A stretch of DNA of 64,000 bases from Nansenia antarctica (GCA_963989245.1 OZ022341.1:51637933-51701932), one strand, 5' to 3'. Shown: positions 1 through 11,335, numbered from the stretch's first letter. Notes: generated from the letters alone by a model not told the origin. Made by a program: numbers and translations.

Positions 1-2
1 AG

Positions 3-1491
3 TTCAGTAAGAATACCTCCCTCCATGCATCCGTCCCATTGAGCAAACGCTTGACATTTGACAAGGGGCCATGCACGAAGAAACCCGGGGAGGAACCCAA
101 GGCAGTGATCGACCTGGTTGAGGTCAGTTAACTTGTGAATCTCCCAGAGTTGTTGGAACACTGTGTTGTCGAGGAGTGTATGGCCTTATTCAACTCCAAT
201 GGCACATACAGGAAGACGCAGAAGAGCAAGCTCATCCAGAAGCTCTCTCCAATCTGTAGTTCTGAAAGGACCGTACATCGCTCTCGTCGACATGGGCATG
301 ATTTGGAGGATCAGCAGAAGATCGACAGACACAAGATGACACAAGATGACACCCCATACAAGTGGTCGGACGGCGTCCACAAGGTGTCATCCATCATCCT
401 TGCCCGCCATGGTGATGTTGACCGTATCATCTGTGTGAATGACCCGTACGATGGAGCATACTCAATGAAAGATGACGAGCGAGACCTGCGGGTACAGGGT
501 AAGGCACATGTCCCCAACACCTACATGAAATTGGGCGACCCCTTCCCCTCTGCCAGAGTGTTCAAAACGCTGCTGTGTAGCGTCAGCAACAAGGTGCGGC
601 TGCAACAACTAATATGCAGCTACCTGACCGACCTTGCACAGACTGTAGATGCAGATATTGTTTACTCTGTTGGCTCTCATCGCACCAACTTGTCAACACA
701 ACAACCAATGCAGAACTACATCTTTGACCAGTCTGAGGCTGACACCATCCTCTTCTCTGCTTATGCAGTTCTGCGTGAGTCAGGCTACAGTGGCCCTGTT
801 GTCATAGATGCAGCTGACACCGATGTCGCAGCAGCGGCCATCTCACAGCAGTTGCCAGGTATGCTCTATATCAAGAGAAAGCAGGAGATAATTGTATGCC
901 GTGGCCTAGTGACTGAGGAGATGGCAGACTGTATTGTGCAGCTACATTGTATTACAGGCTGTGATGCCAACTCAGGCTTCTATGGAACAAGGAAATTGTC
1001 GGTGTATGACAAGGTGGCTAAGAGCCCTGTGGTATGACGGCAACTCTCACGGTGTGGAGATAGCCTTCACCTTGAGGAGGAGGTGGTAGAGGAGCTCTTC
1101 CAGTTCACACAAGATGTCATCTATGGCCATAAAAAGAGCAGCACCATGGCTGAGGCCCGTGCCGAGAAGTGGAAGAGAATGAAAAACAACTCTTGGACTT
1201 CATCCGTCTCCCTCCAGATGCAGAACGCCAACACTGTCTCCGTGCCAACTACTTGGCATATCTAGTGCGCCACCCCTCCCTGAAGCACCACCCCTCGCCC
1301 CTCGGACATGGCTGGGAGCTGGTGGGTGGTCACTGTCGTCCTGTCCACCACACACAAGCTGCTCTCCCAATGAATCTACCTGCACCAGGGCCAGCTGAAG
1401 ACAAGGAGGAAGATGAGAGTGAGGAGGGAGATGAGGAGGAGGGAGAGCAGGATTCAGAATCTAGTGAGGCAGAATGTTCTGATTCAGAGTG
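3..1491 (+). pseudogene. Broken gene of a FEN1/PIN-like nuclease-related family
   Basis: One coding frame runs in from the left edge, meets a stop at 129-131, reopens for about 300 codons and meets a second stop (TGA, 1035-1037) with clear protein-like sequence continuing in the same frame. A frame change near 1170-1190 then leads into an acidic tail that ends at 1491. The motif DAADTDVA followed by HCITGCDANSGFYG looks like the acidic and helix-hairpin-helix parts of FEN1/PIN-type nuclease folds, which I know from uncharacterised multi-copy fish proteins. The acidic Glu/Asp/Ser tail and the RANYLAYLVRHP stretch fit the same family. Two stops and a frameshift make it a dead copy. The family assignment is from memory and moderate; a specific function cannot be claimed. 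The downstream neighbour is a truncated L2 element that starts about 50 bases after the final stop. Confidence 0.5.
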
Positions 1492-1547
1492 ATCACATTA
1501 TGTTTAACGTGGTTCAATTGTTCTGTTATAACTATTCAAGTTGGGCC

Positions 1548-3164
1548 ATGGCAGACCACAGAGAGAAGATTGAGGAATGCTTCCTGAGCAACGACTCCAG
1601 GCGGGTGTGGCAGGGGGTTCAGCACATGACAAACTTCAGAGCCAACAGGCTCACAGCCGCAGAGGACGACCCCCTGCTGGCGGAAAAGCTGAACTCCTTC
1701 TACGCCCGGTTCGACGAGGGGCGAACGGAGGTAACCACAACACAAACACCACTCTCTCCAGCTCTCAGCAGCCTCACCCTCACAGAGCATGAAGTGAGAC
1801 GCGTGCTGAAGGCGGTGGACCCCAGGAAAGCCTCAGGGCCGGATGGCGTCCTGGGACGGGTGCTGAGGGACTGCGCCGACCAGCTGGCCGGGGTTTTCAC
1901 CAACATCTTCAACCAGTCCCTGTCCCAGGCCACCATCCCACCCTGCCTGAAAACCTCAACTATCATCCCAGTCCCGAAGAAAAGCACGGTGAGCTGCCTA
2001 AACGACTACCGCCCGGTGGCACTCACACCAATCATCATGAAGTGCTTCGAGAAACTAGTCCGGGCCCACATAGTCACACGCCTCCCGCCCAACCTGGATC
2101 CATACCAGTTCGCCTACAGAGCCCACAGGTCCACAGAGGACGCCATCGCGACGACTCTCCACTCCACTCTATCCCACCTGGAGAGGGGAAACAGCTACGC
2201 GAGACTGCTCTTTGTGGACTTCAGCTCTGCCTTCAACACCATCCTTCCAGACAGGCTAGTGACCAAACTACTAGACCTGGGACTATCACACTCTATATGT
2301 GCATGGATCAAGGACTTCCTGTCCGACCGCCCCCAGAGGGTGCGGGTGGGCTCCCACACCTCCACAGCCCTCAGACTCAGCACTGGGTCCCCCCAGGGCT
2401 GCGTGCTAAGCCCCATCCTCTACAACCTCTACACCTACGACTTCACCCCCGTCCACCCCAGCAACTCCATCGTAAAGTTTGCAGACGACACCACCGTGGT
2501 GGGCTGCATCTCGGGGGACGACGAGGCGGCGTACAGGGATGAGGTAGAGCAGCTGAGCAAGCTGTGCAAGGTTAACAACCTGGTGCTGAACCAGTCAAAG
2601 ACCCAGGAAATCATCGTGGACTTCAGGAGGAAAAAATCTGAGGTCCAGCCCCTGCTCATCGACGGAGAGAGCGTGGAGAGAGTCTCAACCCTCCGATTCC
2701 TGGGGGTGCACATACAGGATGACCTGTCCTGGAAGAACAACACAGCAGCCATCATCAAGAAGGCACAACAGTGGCTCTACTTCCTGAGAGTCCTCAGGAA
2801 GGAACACAACAAGCAGGAGATACTGGTGGCCTTCTACCGCTGCGCAGTGGAGAGCATCCTCACCTACTGCATCTGCAACTGGTTCTCCAGCTGCACAGCC
2901 GCAGAGAGAAATGCGCTACAGAGAGTCGTGAGAACAGCCCAGAAGATCACCGGCGCCCCCCTCCCCTCTCTGGAAGTGCTGTACAACACACGCTGCCTCA
3001 GGAAGGCCTCCAAGATCTCCAGAGACCCATCCCACCCTGGGTACGAACACTTTGCCCGGCTGCCCTCGAAAAGGCGGTACAGGACCATGGCCGCAAGGAC
3101 AAACAGACTGAAGCTCAGCTTCTACCCCAGGGCCATCCAGGCCCTGAACACAGCAAAGACCTAG
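1548..3164 (+). CDS. L2-type reverse transcriptase, C-terminal two thirds of ORF2
   Basis: This is the polymerase part of the ORF2 protein of a non-LTR retrotransposon, which copies the element RNA at a nicked target. The frame is open for 538 codons from the first ATG of the homologous part. It shows the fingers motif SGPDG, the VPVPKK and LNDYRPVALT motifs, LFVDFSSAFNTI (catalytic Asp), the primer-grip-like TGSPQGCVLSP, and the catalytic box FADDTTV, followed by the C-terminal Cys/His-poor tail ending NTAKT. The N-terminal endonuclease seen in the 38.9-42.3 kb copy is absent because of 5' truncation, so this copy cannot move by itself. The sister copy is almost identical over the shared region, which suggests both are young. 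Confidence 0.85.
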   Translation: MADHREKIEECFLSNDSRRVWQGVQHMTNFRANRLTAAEDDPLLAEKLNSFYARFDEGRTEVTTTQTPLSPALSSLTLTEHEVRRVLKAVDPRKASGPDGVLGRVLRDCADQLAGVFTNIFNQSLSQATIPPCLKTSTIIPVPKKSTVSCLNDYRPVALTPIIMKCFEKLVRAHIVTRLPPNLDPYQFAYRAHRSTEDAIATTLHSTLSHLERGNSYARLLFVDFSSAFNTILPDRLVTKLLDLGLSHSICAWIKDFLSDRPQRVRVGSHTSTALRLSTGSPQGCVLSPILYNLYTYDFTPVHPSNSIVKFADDTTVVGCISGDDEAAYRDEVEQLSKLCKVNNLVLNQSKTQEIIVDFRRKKSEVQPLLIDGESVERVSTLRFLGVHIQDDLSWKNNTAAIIKKAQQWLYFLRVLRKEHNKQEILVAFYRCAVESILTYCICNWFSSCTAAERNALQRVVRTAQKITGAPLPSLEVLYNTRCLRKASKISRDPSHPGYEHFARLPSKRRYRTMAARTNRLKLSFYPRAIQALNTAKT

Positions 3165-3426
3165 GTTCTGGGCCCTGGACAGTCTGGACGGATTGATGGC
3201 AGCTGCTGGATTGAAAAAATCTGGTGTAGTGCTGAGGCACAAATGTGTACATTTCAAGCCTGCAAACTGCGACACTTTAAAAGAATGTGCAATAACACTA
3301 TGTGCAATATGACAACCCTAGTCGTTTTATCTGTACAGTATAGTATAGTGGATAGTGTACATAGCCTTTATTTATGTAAACCAGCTCCTTTCCCTCCTTT
3401 TTTTTTTCTCCTAGCACCAGGGGAGA

Positions 3427-4091
3427 TGTCATGCCAAAACCTGCCGCTGCCAAAAGCTGCCGGCCTAACGCGTCACGACCAGCTGGCACGCGCCCGTGTC
3501 ACGACCAGCTGGCGACTGTGACCCGTCAGTCTAGTGTTTTTGAAACCTCCGTTTTGACAGCGATTAGCGAAAAGCTGTAATTTGCCTCTACAAGTGTTAA
3601 TATGTCATTTTATGAAGTTTTAATATGTTTTCAGGCGAGAAAGTAACCATATATATTCACAAAATGTATCCGGTTTATCAAAATAACCCGTTTATATAAA
3701 GAAAGAAACGGAGGTCTGATCAGCAGATCACCGGTTTATCAAAATAACCCGTTTATATAAAGAAAGAAACGGAGGTCTGATCAGCAGATCATTTCTCATA
3801 AAGTTGCAAACGCAACTTGAGCCCTGGACTAAGCATCCTAAAACAATGCACAGCAATTCAACTTAATTTTAAAAAATGCGCGTTTCGTTCAAGATCCATT
3901 AGAGTAGGACATGTACAGTTATGATAAGTACAGTCATATGTAACTTAGTAGTTGATATTGTAATAAAACGTGCCAATGTCAGACGATGAACAAACACACC
4001 ACGAGTCCACACTGATTCAGAAAACGGAATAAACTTTATATATATATATACACAACACTTTGAAAATTCATAGGGGGGAATTCATCAGGGG
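3427..4091 (+). repeat. Left long terminal inverted repeat of the foldback element
   Basis: It matches the inverse of 6399-7064. It includes a 61-bp tandem duplication (about 3669-3790, ending in CAGCAGATCA each time) that is also present in the other arm, so the duplication predates or was copied between arms. It ends with TATATATATA and AATTCATCAGGGG next to unique sequence. Confidence 0.85.
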
Positions 4092-4307
4092 TATAACGTT
4101 TGCAAAAGAACTGTACAGGTTACAATCAGGTATATAATAATAGTTAGGGAGTAACATATCATTCACAAATTCAACAATAATAGAACCAGTATGTTACACA
4201 GTCAACTGTTAAGTGGGACAATGACAAGCTGGTCTGTGTCCAGAGGGGAGAGAAGAAGAACAAAGGATGGAAGCATTGGATTGAAGGAGGAGAATTATAC
4301 TTGGTGA

Positions 4308-5288
4308 GCTAAACAGCTAAACAACTAGACAACTAGACAACTAGACAACTAGACAGCTAGACAGCTAGACAACTAGACAACTAGACAACTAGACAACTAG
4401 ACAGCTAGACAGCTAGACACCAAGACAGCTAGACACCAAGACACCAAGACAGCTAGACAGCTAGACAGCTAGACAGCTAGACAACTAGACAACTAGACAG
4501 CTAGACAGCTAGACAACTAGACAGCTAGACAGCTAGACACCAAGACAGCTAGACAGCAAGACAGCTAGACACCAAGACACCAAGACAGCTAGACACCAAG
4601 ACAGCTAGACAGCTAGACAGCTAAACAGCTAGACAACTAGACAGCTAAACACCAAGACAGCTAGACAGCTAGACAGCTAAACAGCTAGACAGCTAGACAG
4701 CTAAACAGCTAGACAGCTAGACAGCTAGACAACTAGACAACTAGACAGCTAGACAGCTAGACAGCTAGACAGCTAAACAGCTAGACAGCTAGACAGCTAG
4801 ACACCAAGACAGCTAGACAGCTAGACAGCTAGACAGCTAAACAGCTAGACAGCTAGACAACTAGACAGCTAAACACCAAGACAGCTAGACACCAAGACAC
4901 CAAGACAGCTAGACAGCTAGACAGCTAGACAGCTAGACAGCTAGACAACTAGACAGCTAAACACCAAGACAGCTAGACACCAAGACACCAAGACAGCTAG
5001 ACAGCTAGACAGCTAGACAGCTAAACAGCTAGACAGCTAAACAGCTAGACAGCTAGACAGCTAAACAGCTAAACACCAAGACAGCTAGACAGCTAGACAG
5101 CTAGACAGCTAAACAGCTAGACAGCTAGACAGCTAGACAGCTAGACAGCTAAACAGCTAAACACCAAGACAGCTAGACAGCTAAACAGCTAGACAGCTAA
5201 ACAGCTAAACAGCTAAACAGCTAAACAACTAGACAACTAGACAACTAGACAACTAGACAGCTAGACAGCTAGACAACTAGACAGCTAC
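4308..5288 (+). repeat. 8-bp satellite array, left arm
   Basis: About 120 copies of an 8-bp unit with four main variants, GACAGCTA, GACAACTA, GACACCAA and AACAGCTA, in irregular order. All variants keep the 8-bp period. Confidence 0.9.
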
Positions 5289-5435
5289 TATACATATCTA
5301 CTATACATAGTTACACACAACACAACACACTGGACCCAAACACACAACACAACACACTGGACCCAAACACACAACACAACACACTGGACCCAAACACACA
5401 ACACTAGTCTCTAGGTTGAGTCTCTAGGTTGAGTC
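5289..5435 (+). repeat. Centre of the foldback element with three 27-bp repeats
   Basis: Between the opposed arrays lie about three tandem copies of a 27-bp unit (CACACAACACAACACACTGG plus ACCCAAA, about 5315-5400) and a doubled CTCTAGGTTGAGT. This forms the loop of the potential hairpin. Confidence 0.8.
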
Positions 5436-6397
5436 TAGTTGTTTAGCTGTCTTGGTGTTTAGTTGTCTAGCTGTCTAGTTGTCTAGTTGTTTAGCTGTCT
5501 AGCTGTCTAGCTGTCTTGGTGTTTAGCTGCTTAGCTGTCTAGCTGTCTATCTGTCTAGCTGTCTAGCTGTCTATCTGTCTAGCTGTTTAGCTGTCTAGCT
5601 GTCTTGGTGTTTAGCTGTCTAGCTGTTTAGCTGTCTAGCTGTCTAGCTGTCTAGCTGTCTTGGTGTCTAGCTGTCTAGCTGTCTAGTTGTCTAGCTGTCT
5701 AGCTGTCTAGCTGTCTAGCTGTCTTGGTGTCTAGCTGTCTAGCTGTCTAGTTGTCTAGCTGTCTAGCTGTCTAGTTGTTTAGCTGTCTAGCTGTCTAGTT
5801 GTCTAGCTGTCTAGCTGTCTAGTTGTTTAGCTGTCTAGCTGTCTAGCTGTCTTGGTGTTTAGCTGTCTAGTTGTCTAGCTGTTTAGCTGTCTAGCTGTCT
5901 AGCTGTCTAGCTGTCTAGTTGTCTAGTTGTCTAGCTGTCTAGCTGTCTAGCTGTCTTTGTGTCTTGGTGTCTAGCTGTCTAGTTGTCTAGTTGTCTGGCT
6001 GTCTAGCTGTCTAGCTGTCTTGGTGTCTAGCTGTCTAGCTGTCTAGTTGTCTAGCTGTTTAGCTGTCTAGCTGTCTAGCTGTCTAGCTGTCTAGTTGTCT
6101 AGTTGTCTAGCTGTCTAGCTGTCTAGCTGTCTTTGTGTCTTGGTGTCTAGCTGTCTAGTTGTCTAGTTGTCTAGCTGTCTAGCTGTCTAGCTGTCTAGTT
6201 GTCTAGCTGTCTAGCTGTCTTGGTGTCTTGGTGTCTAGCTGTCTAGTTGTCTAGCTGTCTAGTTGTCTAGTTGTCTAGTTGTCTAGTTGTCTAGTTGTCT
6301 AGCTGTCTAGTTGTCTAGTTGTCTAGCTGTCTAGCTGTCTAGTTGTCTAGCTGTCTAGCTGTCTAGGTGTCTAGGTGTCTTGGTGTCTAGCTGTCTA
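5436..6397 (-). repeat. 8-bp satellite array, right arm (inverted)
   Basis: About 120 copies of the complementary unit TAGCTGTC with the matching variants TAGTTGTC, TTGGTGTC and TAGCTGTT. The array has nearly the same length as the left arm but a different order of variants. Confidence 0.9.
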
Positions 6398-6398
6398 T

Positions 6399-7064
6399 CC
6401 CCCTGATGAATTCCCCCCTATGAATTTTCAAAGTGTTGTGTATATATATATATAAAGTTTATTCCGTTTTCTGAATCAGTGTGGACTCGTGGTGTGTTTG
6501 TTCATCGTCTGACATTGGCACGTTTTATTACAATATCAACTACTAAGTTACATATGACTGTACTTATCATAACTGTACATGTCCTACTCTAATGGATCTT
6601 GAACGAAACGCACATTTTTTAAAATTAAGTTGAATTGCTGTGCATTGTTTTAGGATGCTTAGTCCAGGGCTCAAGTTGCGTTTGCAACTTTATGAGAAAT
6701 GATCTGCTGATCAGACCTCCGTTTCTTTCTTTATATAAACTGGTTATTTTGATAAACCGGTGATCTGCTGATCAGACCTCCGTTTCTTTCTTTATATAAA
6801 CGGGTTATTTTGATAAACCGGATACATTTTGTGAATATATATGGTTACTTTCTCGCCTGAAAACATATTAAAACTTCATAAAATGACATATTAACACTTG
6901 TAGAGGCAAATTACAGCTTTTCGCTAATCGCTGTCAAAACGGAGGTTTCAAAAACACTAGACTGACGCGTCACAGTCGCCAGCTGGTCGTGACGCGTGCG
7001 CGTGCCAGCTGGTCGTGATGCGTTAGGCCGGCAGCTGTTGGCAGCGGCAGGTTTTGGCATGACA
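6399..7064 (-). repeat. Right long terminal inverted repeat of the foldback element
   Basis: Inverse partner of 3427-4091, carrying the same 61-bp tandem duplication (about 6700-6822). It abuts the right satellite array directly, without the 216-bp unique spacer seen on the left. Confidence 0.85.
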
Positions 7065-7162
7065 GAGCCACCCCTCCCAAATGTCGTTGTTTGGTACCTG
7101 TACTATAGCAATGACAATAAAGACCATTCATTCATTCATTCATTCATTCATTCATTCATTAA

Positions 7163-7680
7163 AGAGCTTATTTTGAAGTATAATTACGTCTCTTGTTATA
7201 CGTTCATAATAGTTGATACCCTGGTGGCAACTAACAGGCATCCAATTTAACAAACAAATTAATCAAGCCTTTGACTCTAATATGTCAACAAGATGAAACA
7301 ATACTTTTTAACCTGGCTTTATCCAATGTTCAGATTTAAGTTCTTGAATGTTATGCAAATTACCGCATATTTAATTAGGTAACGCCTCATTTGCATATTT
7401 AAACATACAATTTCAGAAAACTTGTAATACAAAAAATAATTGTCTTAATGTAAGTGATTAACTGGGGAAGTTTCATAGTGATAGCTATTAGTTAATTTTT
7501 TTACCCTATTCACCTGCCTTAAAGGTTACAGGTATTTTGGATTTGGCCCTCTGGCAAAAAACCCCGGAATTTTTGGCAGGGACCTGGAGGCTAAATTTTT
7601 CATAAAAGGTCCCTAGAAGTCAAATAAATCATCAAAACATGTTAGCCAGAGAGTGGTCACGGAATTTTGGTTTTGGACCC
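7163..7680. other. No gene seen
   Basis: AT-rich sequence after the L2 tail. I see no coding frame, repeat structure or RNA gene here. Confidence 0.5.
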
Positions 7681-7769
7681 TACTAAGAGAGAGAGAGCAA
7701 GAAGAGAGAAAGAGAGTGAGAGAGAGAGAGAACAAGGAGAGAGAGAAAGAGTGTGTGAGAGAGAGAGCA

Positions 7770-7821
<52 letters not shown>

Positions 7822-7878
7822 GAGAGTGAGAGAGAAAGAGAGAGAGCAAAGAGAGAGAGAAAGAGAGAGTGAGAGAGA
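7681..7878 (+). repeat. (GA)n-rich microsatellite
   Basis: About 200 bp of GAGA with scattered AAAG, GTGAG and GCAAG interruptions. The apparent Ser/Leu and Arg/Glu reading frames on both strands are products of the dinucleotide repeat. Confidence 0.95.
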
Positions 7879-9446
7879 AATAATAATAATAATACTTTTA
7901 TTTGTGTAGCGCTTTTCCTGCAAACGTTGCAGCTCAAAGTGCTCCAATCATTATATAATCATAATTTAATTATTTAGTCATTTAAAGGAAATATTAAAAA
8001 GATGGGTTTTTAGTATTGACTTGAACATATTTGCTGAGGTTGCAGCAAACTGGCAGTGCTAATGTAAACTGGCAGTGCATTCCACAATTTGGGTGCATAA
8101 AATGAGAATGAAGCCTCACCAAAAATCTTCTTTTGTCCATGTGGTACACAGAGAAAACCAGCGTCAGAAGACCTAAGCGCTCTATTGGGCTGATATGCTA
8201 GCAAAAGATCTTTGAGATATTCTGGTGCTATGCCACTGAGAGCTTTATAAACAAGCAGAAGGATCTTGAAATCTATTCTGAACATAACAGGAAGCCAGTG
8301 TAGAGTTTCTAAAATAGGAGTTATGAGCTTGTCTGCTTGTTTTCGTTAAAACTCTCGCTGCTGCATTTTGGACTAATTGCATCTGGCCAATAGCTTTCTT
8401 CGGAAGACCAGAAAGGAGACTGTTACAATAGTCCAAATGGGTAATAACAAAAGCATGCATTAACACTTCTGCATCAGCTTGCCGGAGAAAATGTCTAACC
8501 TTTGCAATATTCCGTAAAAGTTCTAGTGATAGACTTGATGTTTTTAAAAAAAAATGTATTTAACCTTTATTTTACCAGGCGAGACAATTAAGAACAAAAT
8601 TCTTATTTACAATGCCGGCCTGCCTCATAAGGGGAAAGGGGAGGAGGGCTGAAAGATAAAACATTAAAACCACACTTAAAACCACAATTAAATCGACAAT
8701 TGAATGAGGTGCCACAAAACAACAATAATCATTAAACACATGCATGTAACACAAACAATACCACAAAAGCACTAACGGACATCAAGAATGGAATACAACA
8801 GTAAGCACAAAAAGCAGACAGGCATTAGAAAACAGTATTAACATTAACACAGAAAGCTTAAAAGCAGAGAATGAGCAGACATGAGTGTATGGGGGCATAA
8901 AAACAAGTGCAGGTGGACAGAGGGGGTGTGTAAAGGGAGTGATACAGGTGCTGCCCTACAGAGAAGAGAAGCATGTGCAGGAATCAGTGAGGGTGTCTGA
9001 AATAGTGAGTCTGAAGGCAGAGAGGGAGATGAGTTTATCCAGTTTGAGGGTTTTTTGCAGAGCATTCCAGTCAGAGGGGCTCAAAGCTTAAGTCAGAATC
9101 TATAATCACACCTAGATTCTTAGCTTCATGTTTGCAGTTTGAAAGCAAGGTTCCCATCGTATTCGACAAGTTGTCTTTTTGTGGTTTTGGTCCAATGACA
9201 AGAATCTCAGTTTTGTCCTGATTTAGTTGTAGAAATGTTTTGGATATCCAAAGTTTTATATCTCTGAGACAATTCTCCAGCGAGCTGAGTGCATGTGAAT
9301 TATCAGGCAATACTGATATGTACAGCTGAGTATCATCAGCATAACTATGAAAATTGACACCATGTTTTCTGATGATTCCACCTAATGGGATCATGTACAG
9401 GGAGAAGAGCAAGGGACCAAGAATAGACCCTTGAGGGACCCCACAA
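7879..9446 (-). pseudogene. Decayed LINE reverse transcriptase, interrupted
   Basis: On the minus strand, 9412-9086 encodes a YADDTQLYIS catalytic box with the following ENCLRDIKLW and LQLNQDKTEILV motifs of Jockey-superfamily (L2/CR1-like) reverse transcriptases. The protein resumes at about 8540-8010 with RNIAKVRHFLRQADAEVL, ITHLDYCNSLLSGLP and the C-terminal FKILLLVYKALSG and PKLWNALP motifs. The two parts join logically if 8541-9085 is removed. A frameshift near 8345-8360 and loss of everything upstream of the YADD region make it a dead fragment. The 3' end leads into TAATAATAATA next to the GA repeat. Confidence 0.75.
8541..9085 (-). mobile_element. 5'-truncated 3' end of another LINE, nested
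   Basis: Read on the minus strand this begins with a coding-like end (QKTLKLDKLISLSAFRL, then a Cys-rich stretch and a stop), continues as a 3' UTR and ends in GGTAAAATAAAGGTTAAATA plus an A-rich tail at 8541-8560. That is the form of a LINE 3' end inserted into the older LINE. It resembles a 3' end I know as very common in salmonid-type fish genomes. Confidence 0.6.
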
Positions 9447-10322
9447 CAGAGAAATGCCTACCAGCTAGATAAGATTTAAACAGGGTTCGAGTTATAAGCT
9501 GAACTCTGTGGGGGTCTCCAAAATAACAGTGCGAAATGTTCTCATGCACGCGCGAATCATGCCCACACAGCGATGGGACTGACAAGTTTTAATTAGCTAT
9601 AGGCAGTAGCGGATTAAGGTGGTCAGTGGCCCTAGGCTACTCCTTTGTGTGAGGACCCCCCGCCCCCATACACAAGCTTCCCCCCTCCCCAAAATATACA
9701 ACTCACGAGCACCCTGCACACACACACCACTCATAATGCTTTACCATAAAACACTTAAACACTTTAATAACACAATAACAACAGTGTTAATAATGCAAAG
9801 AATAAAAAAAAGTTCAGTGCATTCAGTTCTGTCTCTATTGCTCTCCTCTCCCGTTGTCTCTCTGTTACTGTCCTGTTGTCTGTCTCTCTGTTGCTGTCCT
9901 GTTGTCTGTCTCTCTGTTGCTGTCCTGTTGTCCGTCTCTCTGTTGCTCCCCTCAGCTCTAAATGAAAGAAATGAATTAGCTAATTAGTTGGCATGTAAAC
10001 ATATAGTTAGGGTTGGGTACAGTTTGGGTTTTATTCGATACCGGTGACAAATCGATACTTTAAAAACGGTACCGGTACAGAAACATCATCCTCATCCTCA
10101 AATCCCAACATATCCTGACGCTACAGCTGCAGGCTACTCATTTCACCACATCAACAGCCCCACATGAAACAACAGCTATAAAAGCGATAGTCACACATGT
10201 ATCTCGGCCAATAATTTTGTTATTTTTGCTATACAGAAGGAGCGAAAAATACATTAGGTTAGTACACTAGGTTAGTAAAAAGTAAAAGCCACCTTACCTT
10301 TACGGAGACAAGATAGACCAAA
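9447..10322. other. No gene seen; possible transposon debris
   Basis: Includes a (CTGTTGTCTGTCTCTCTGTTG) short tandem repeat at about 9850-9945 and the phrase CAGTAGCGGATTAAGG near 9605, which resembles a hAT-type terminus. No matching inverted end was found. A GATACCGGTGAC/CGGTACCGGTAC stretch near 10038-10080 may be another small element. Confidence 0.35.
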
Positions 10323-10503
10323 GTGGTCTGTTTTCAGTAGGCTGACTGGTCTGTTTTCAGTAGGCTGAGTGGTCTGTTTTCAGTAGGCTGAGTGGTCTGT
10401 TTTCAGTAGGCTGAGTGGTCTGTTTTCAGTAGGCTGAGTGGTCTGTTTTCAGTAGGCTGAGTGGTCTGTTTTCAGTAGGCTGAGTGGTCTGTTTTCAGTA
10501 GGT
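10323..10503 (+). repeat. 23-bp tandem repeat
   Basis: About 7.8 copies of GTGGTCTGTTTTCAGTAGG plus CTGA, nearly identical, followed by a short (AGTAGC)n run. Confidence 0.9.
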
Positions 10504-11116
10504 AGCAGAGTCCTCAGTAGTAGCAGCAGTAGTAGTAACAGTAGTAGCAGCAGGGCTAACGTTAGGTGTCATAGCAGGTTTCTTTGATAAAAACCCGACA
10601 TTTTCTAGGCTTGATGACCCGGTCGGCAGCAGTGGCCTTTTTTTGGGCGGCATGGTAGCTACTGTATGTATATACTCCTGTATAGCTAATGAATGAATGT
10701 TTGCTTCTCAATAATGGGCTAGGTGCACGATCTCACTACTTCCTGAAAGGCAACTGGTGTCTCACTCTATTGGTTTAATTGATTAATCAGCTGTGCACTG
10801 TGTGTTCCAACGGTTTACCGCACAGCTGATTAATCAACCTTTTGCTGTTGCACAATATTCTACTGCGCCCCATGGTGTCTTGGTGGTGAAGTGCAGGCAG
10901 TCAAAGGCATACTGTCATTCACAGGAGATTAATGGTGCGCGTAGTTCTTTTGAAAAACGTGTTTATTTTACAATATTTATAATATAAATTAAATAATATT
11001 CATTACATTGACATTTTGATCAAATAATAGTTGTGGTAATGTATTATTAGCGACCCCCACAGATTTTTGATTTTACTGCCTTCATGGGAGCTCAGAGAGC
11101 CTCAGACCATCTCGAT
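10504..11116. other. No gene seen
   Basis: Mixed sequence with no coding frame of note. The imperfect palindrome around 10782-10838 (CAGCTGTGCACTG ... GCACAGCTG) may be a small inverted-repeat element end. Confidence 0.35.
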
Positions 11117-11335
11117 AGGGCTCTGCACACAGCGTGCGATTTGTGTTGCGCGACAGCATTCCATTGCAACGCACACGGCGTGCGATGCGATTTTGTTGCG
11201 CCGCAAAATTCCATTTTCAACTCACACCATTGAAGTCTATGAGAAAATCATAAAAAATCGCATCCCAATGCACACAGCGTGCGATGCCATTTCTGTTGCA
11301 CCTCAACATTCCATTCTCAATTGTTACGTAGTCGG
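11117..11335 (+). repeat. Harbinger-type terminal repeat GGGCTCTGCACACAGCGTGC
   Basis: The block carries three relatives of the motif CACACAGCGTGCGAT, each followed by TTGTTGC and ATTCCAT. The same start occurs at 16508. The two blocks flank the Harbinger gene remnants, so they may mark its ends, or may be separate MITEs of the family. Confidence 0.5.

Larger units (their letters stand above)
3427..7064. mobile_element. 3.6-kb near-palindromic foldback DNA element
   Basis: Termini TGTCATGCCAAAACCTGCCG and its inverse bound two inverted repeats of about 665 bp (3427-4091 and 6399-7064) that match with only scattered differences. Inside them, two satellite arrays of the same 8-bp family face each other (4308-5288 and 5436-6397), around a small centre (5289-5435). 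Only about 216 bp (4092-4307) lacks an inverted partner. No transposase is visible. Comparison with intact L2 copies (CCAGGGGAGCC) shows a clean insertion, and the flanks suggest a short duplication (GAG, or GA). Termini TGT...ACA do not let me assign a superfamily with confidence. Confidence 0.85.
1544..7162 (+). mobile_element. 5'-truncated L2-type LINE, split by a foldback element
   Basis: Similarity to the nearly full-length copy at 38915-42265 (opposite strand) begins abruptly near 1544, inside the reverse-transcriptase region, as expected for incomplete reverse transcription. It runs through the 3' UTR to 3426, is interrupted by a 3.6-kb insertion (3427-7064), and resumes at 7065 with the terminal CAATGACAATAAAGACC and an (ATTC)n tail at about 7123-7162. 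Simple-repeat 3' tails are typical of L2-clade elements in fish. Confidence 0.85.

Noticed and set aside
4308..6397. CRISPR-like array of short repeats
   Set aside because: The units are 8 bp, contiguous, without spacers, and in an animal genome; it is satellite DNA.
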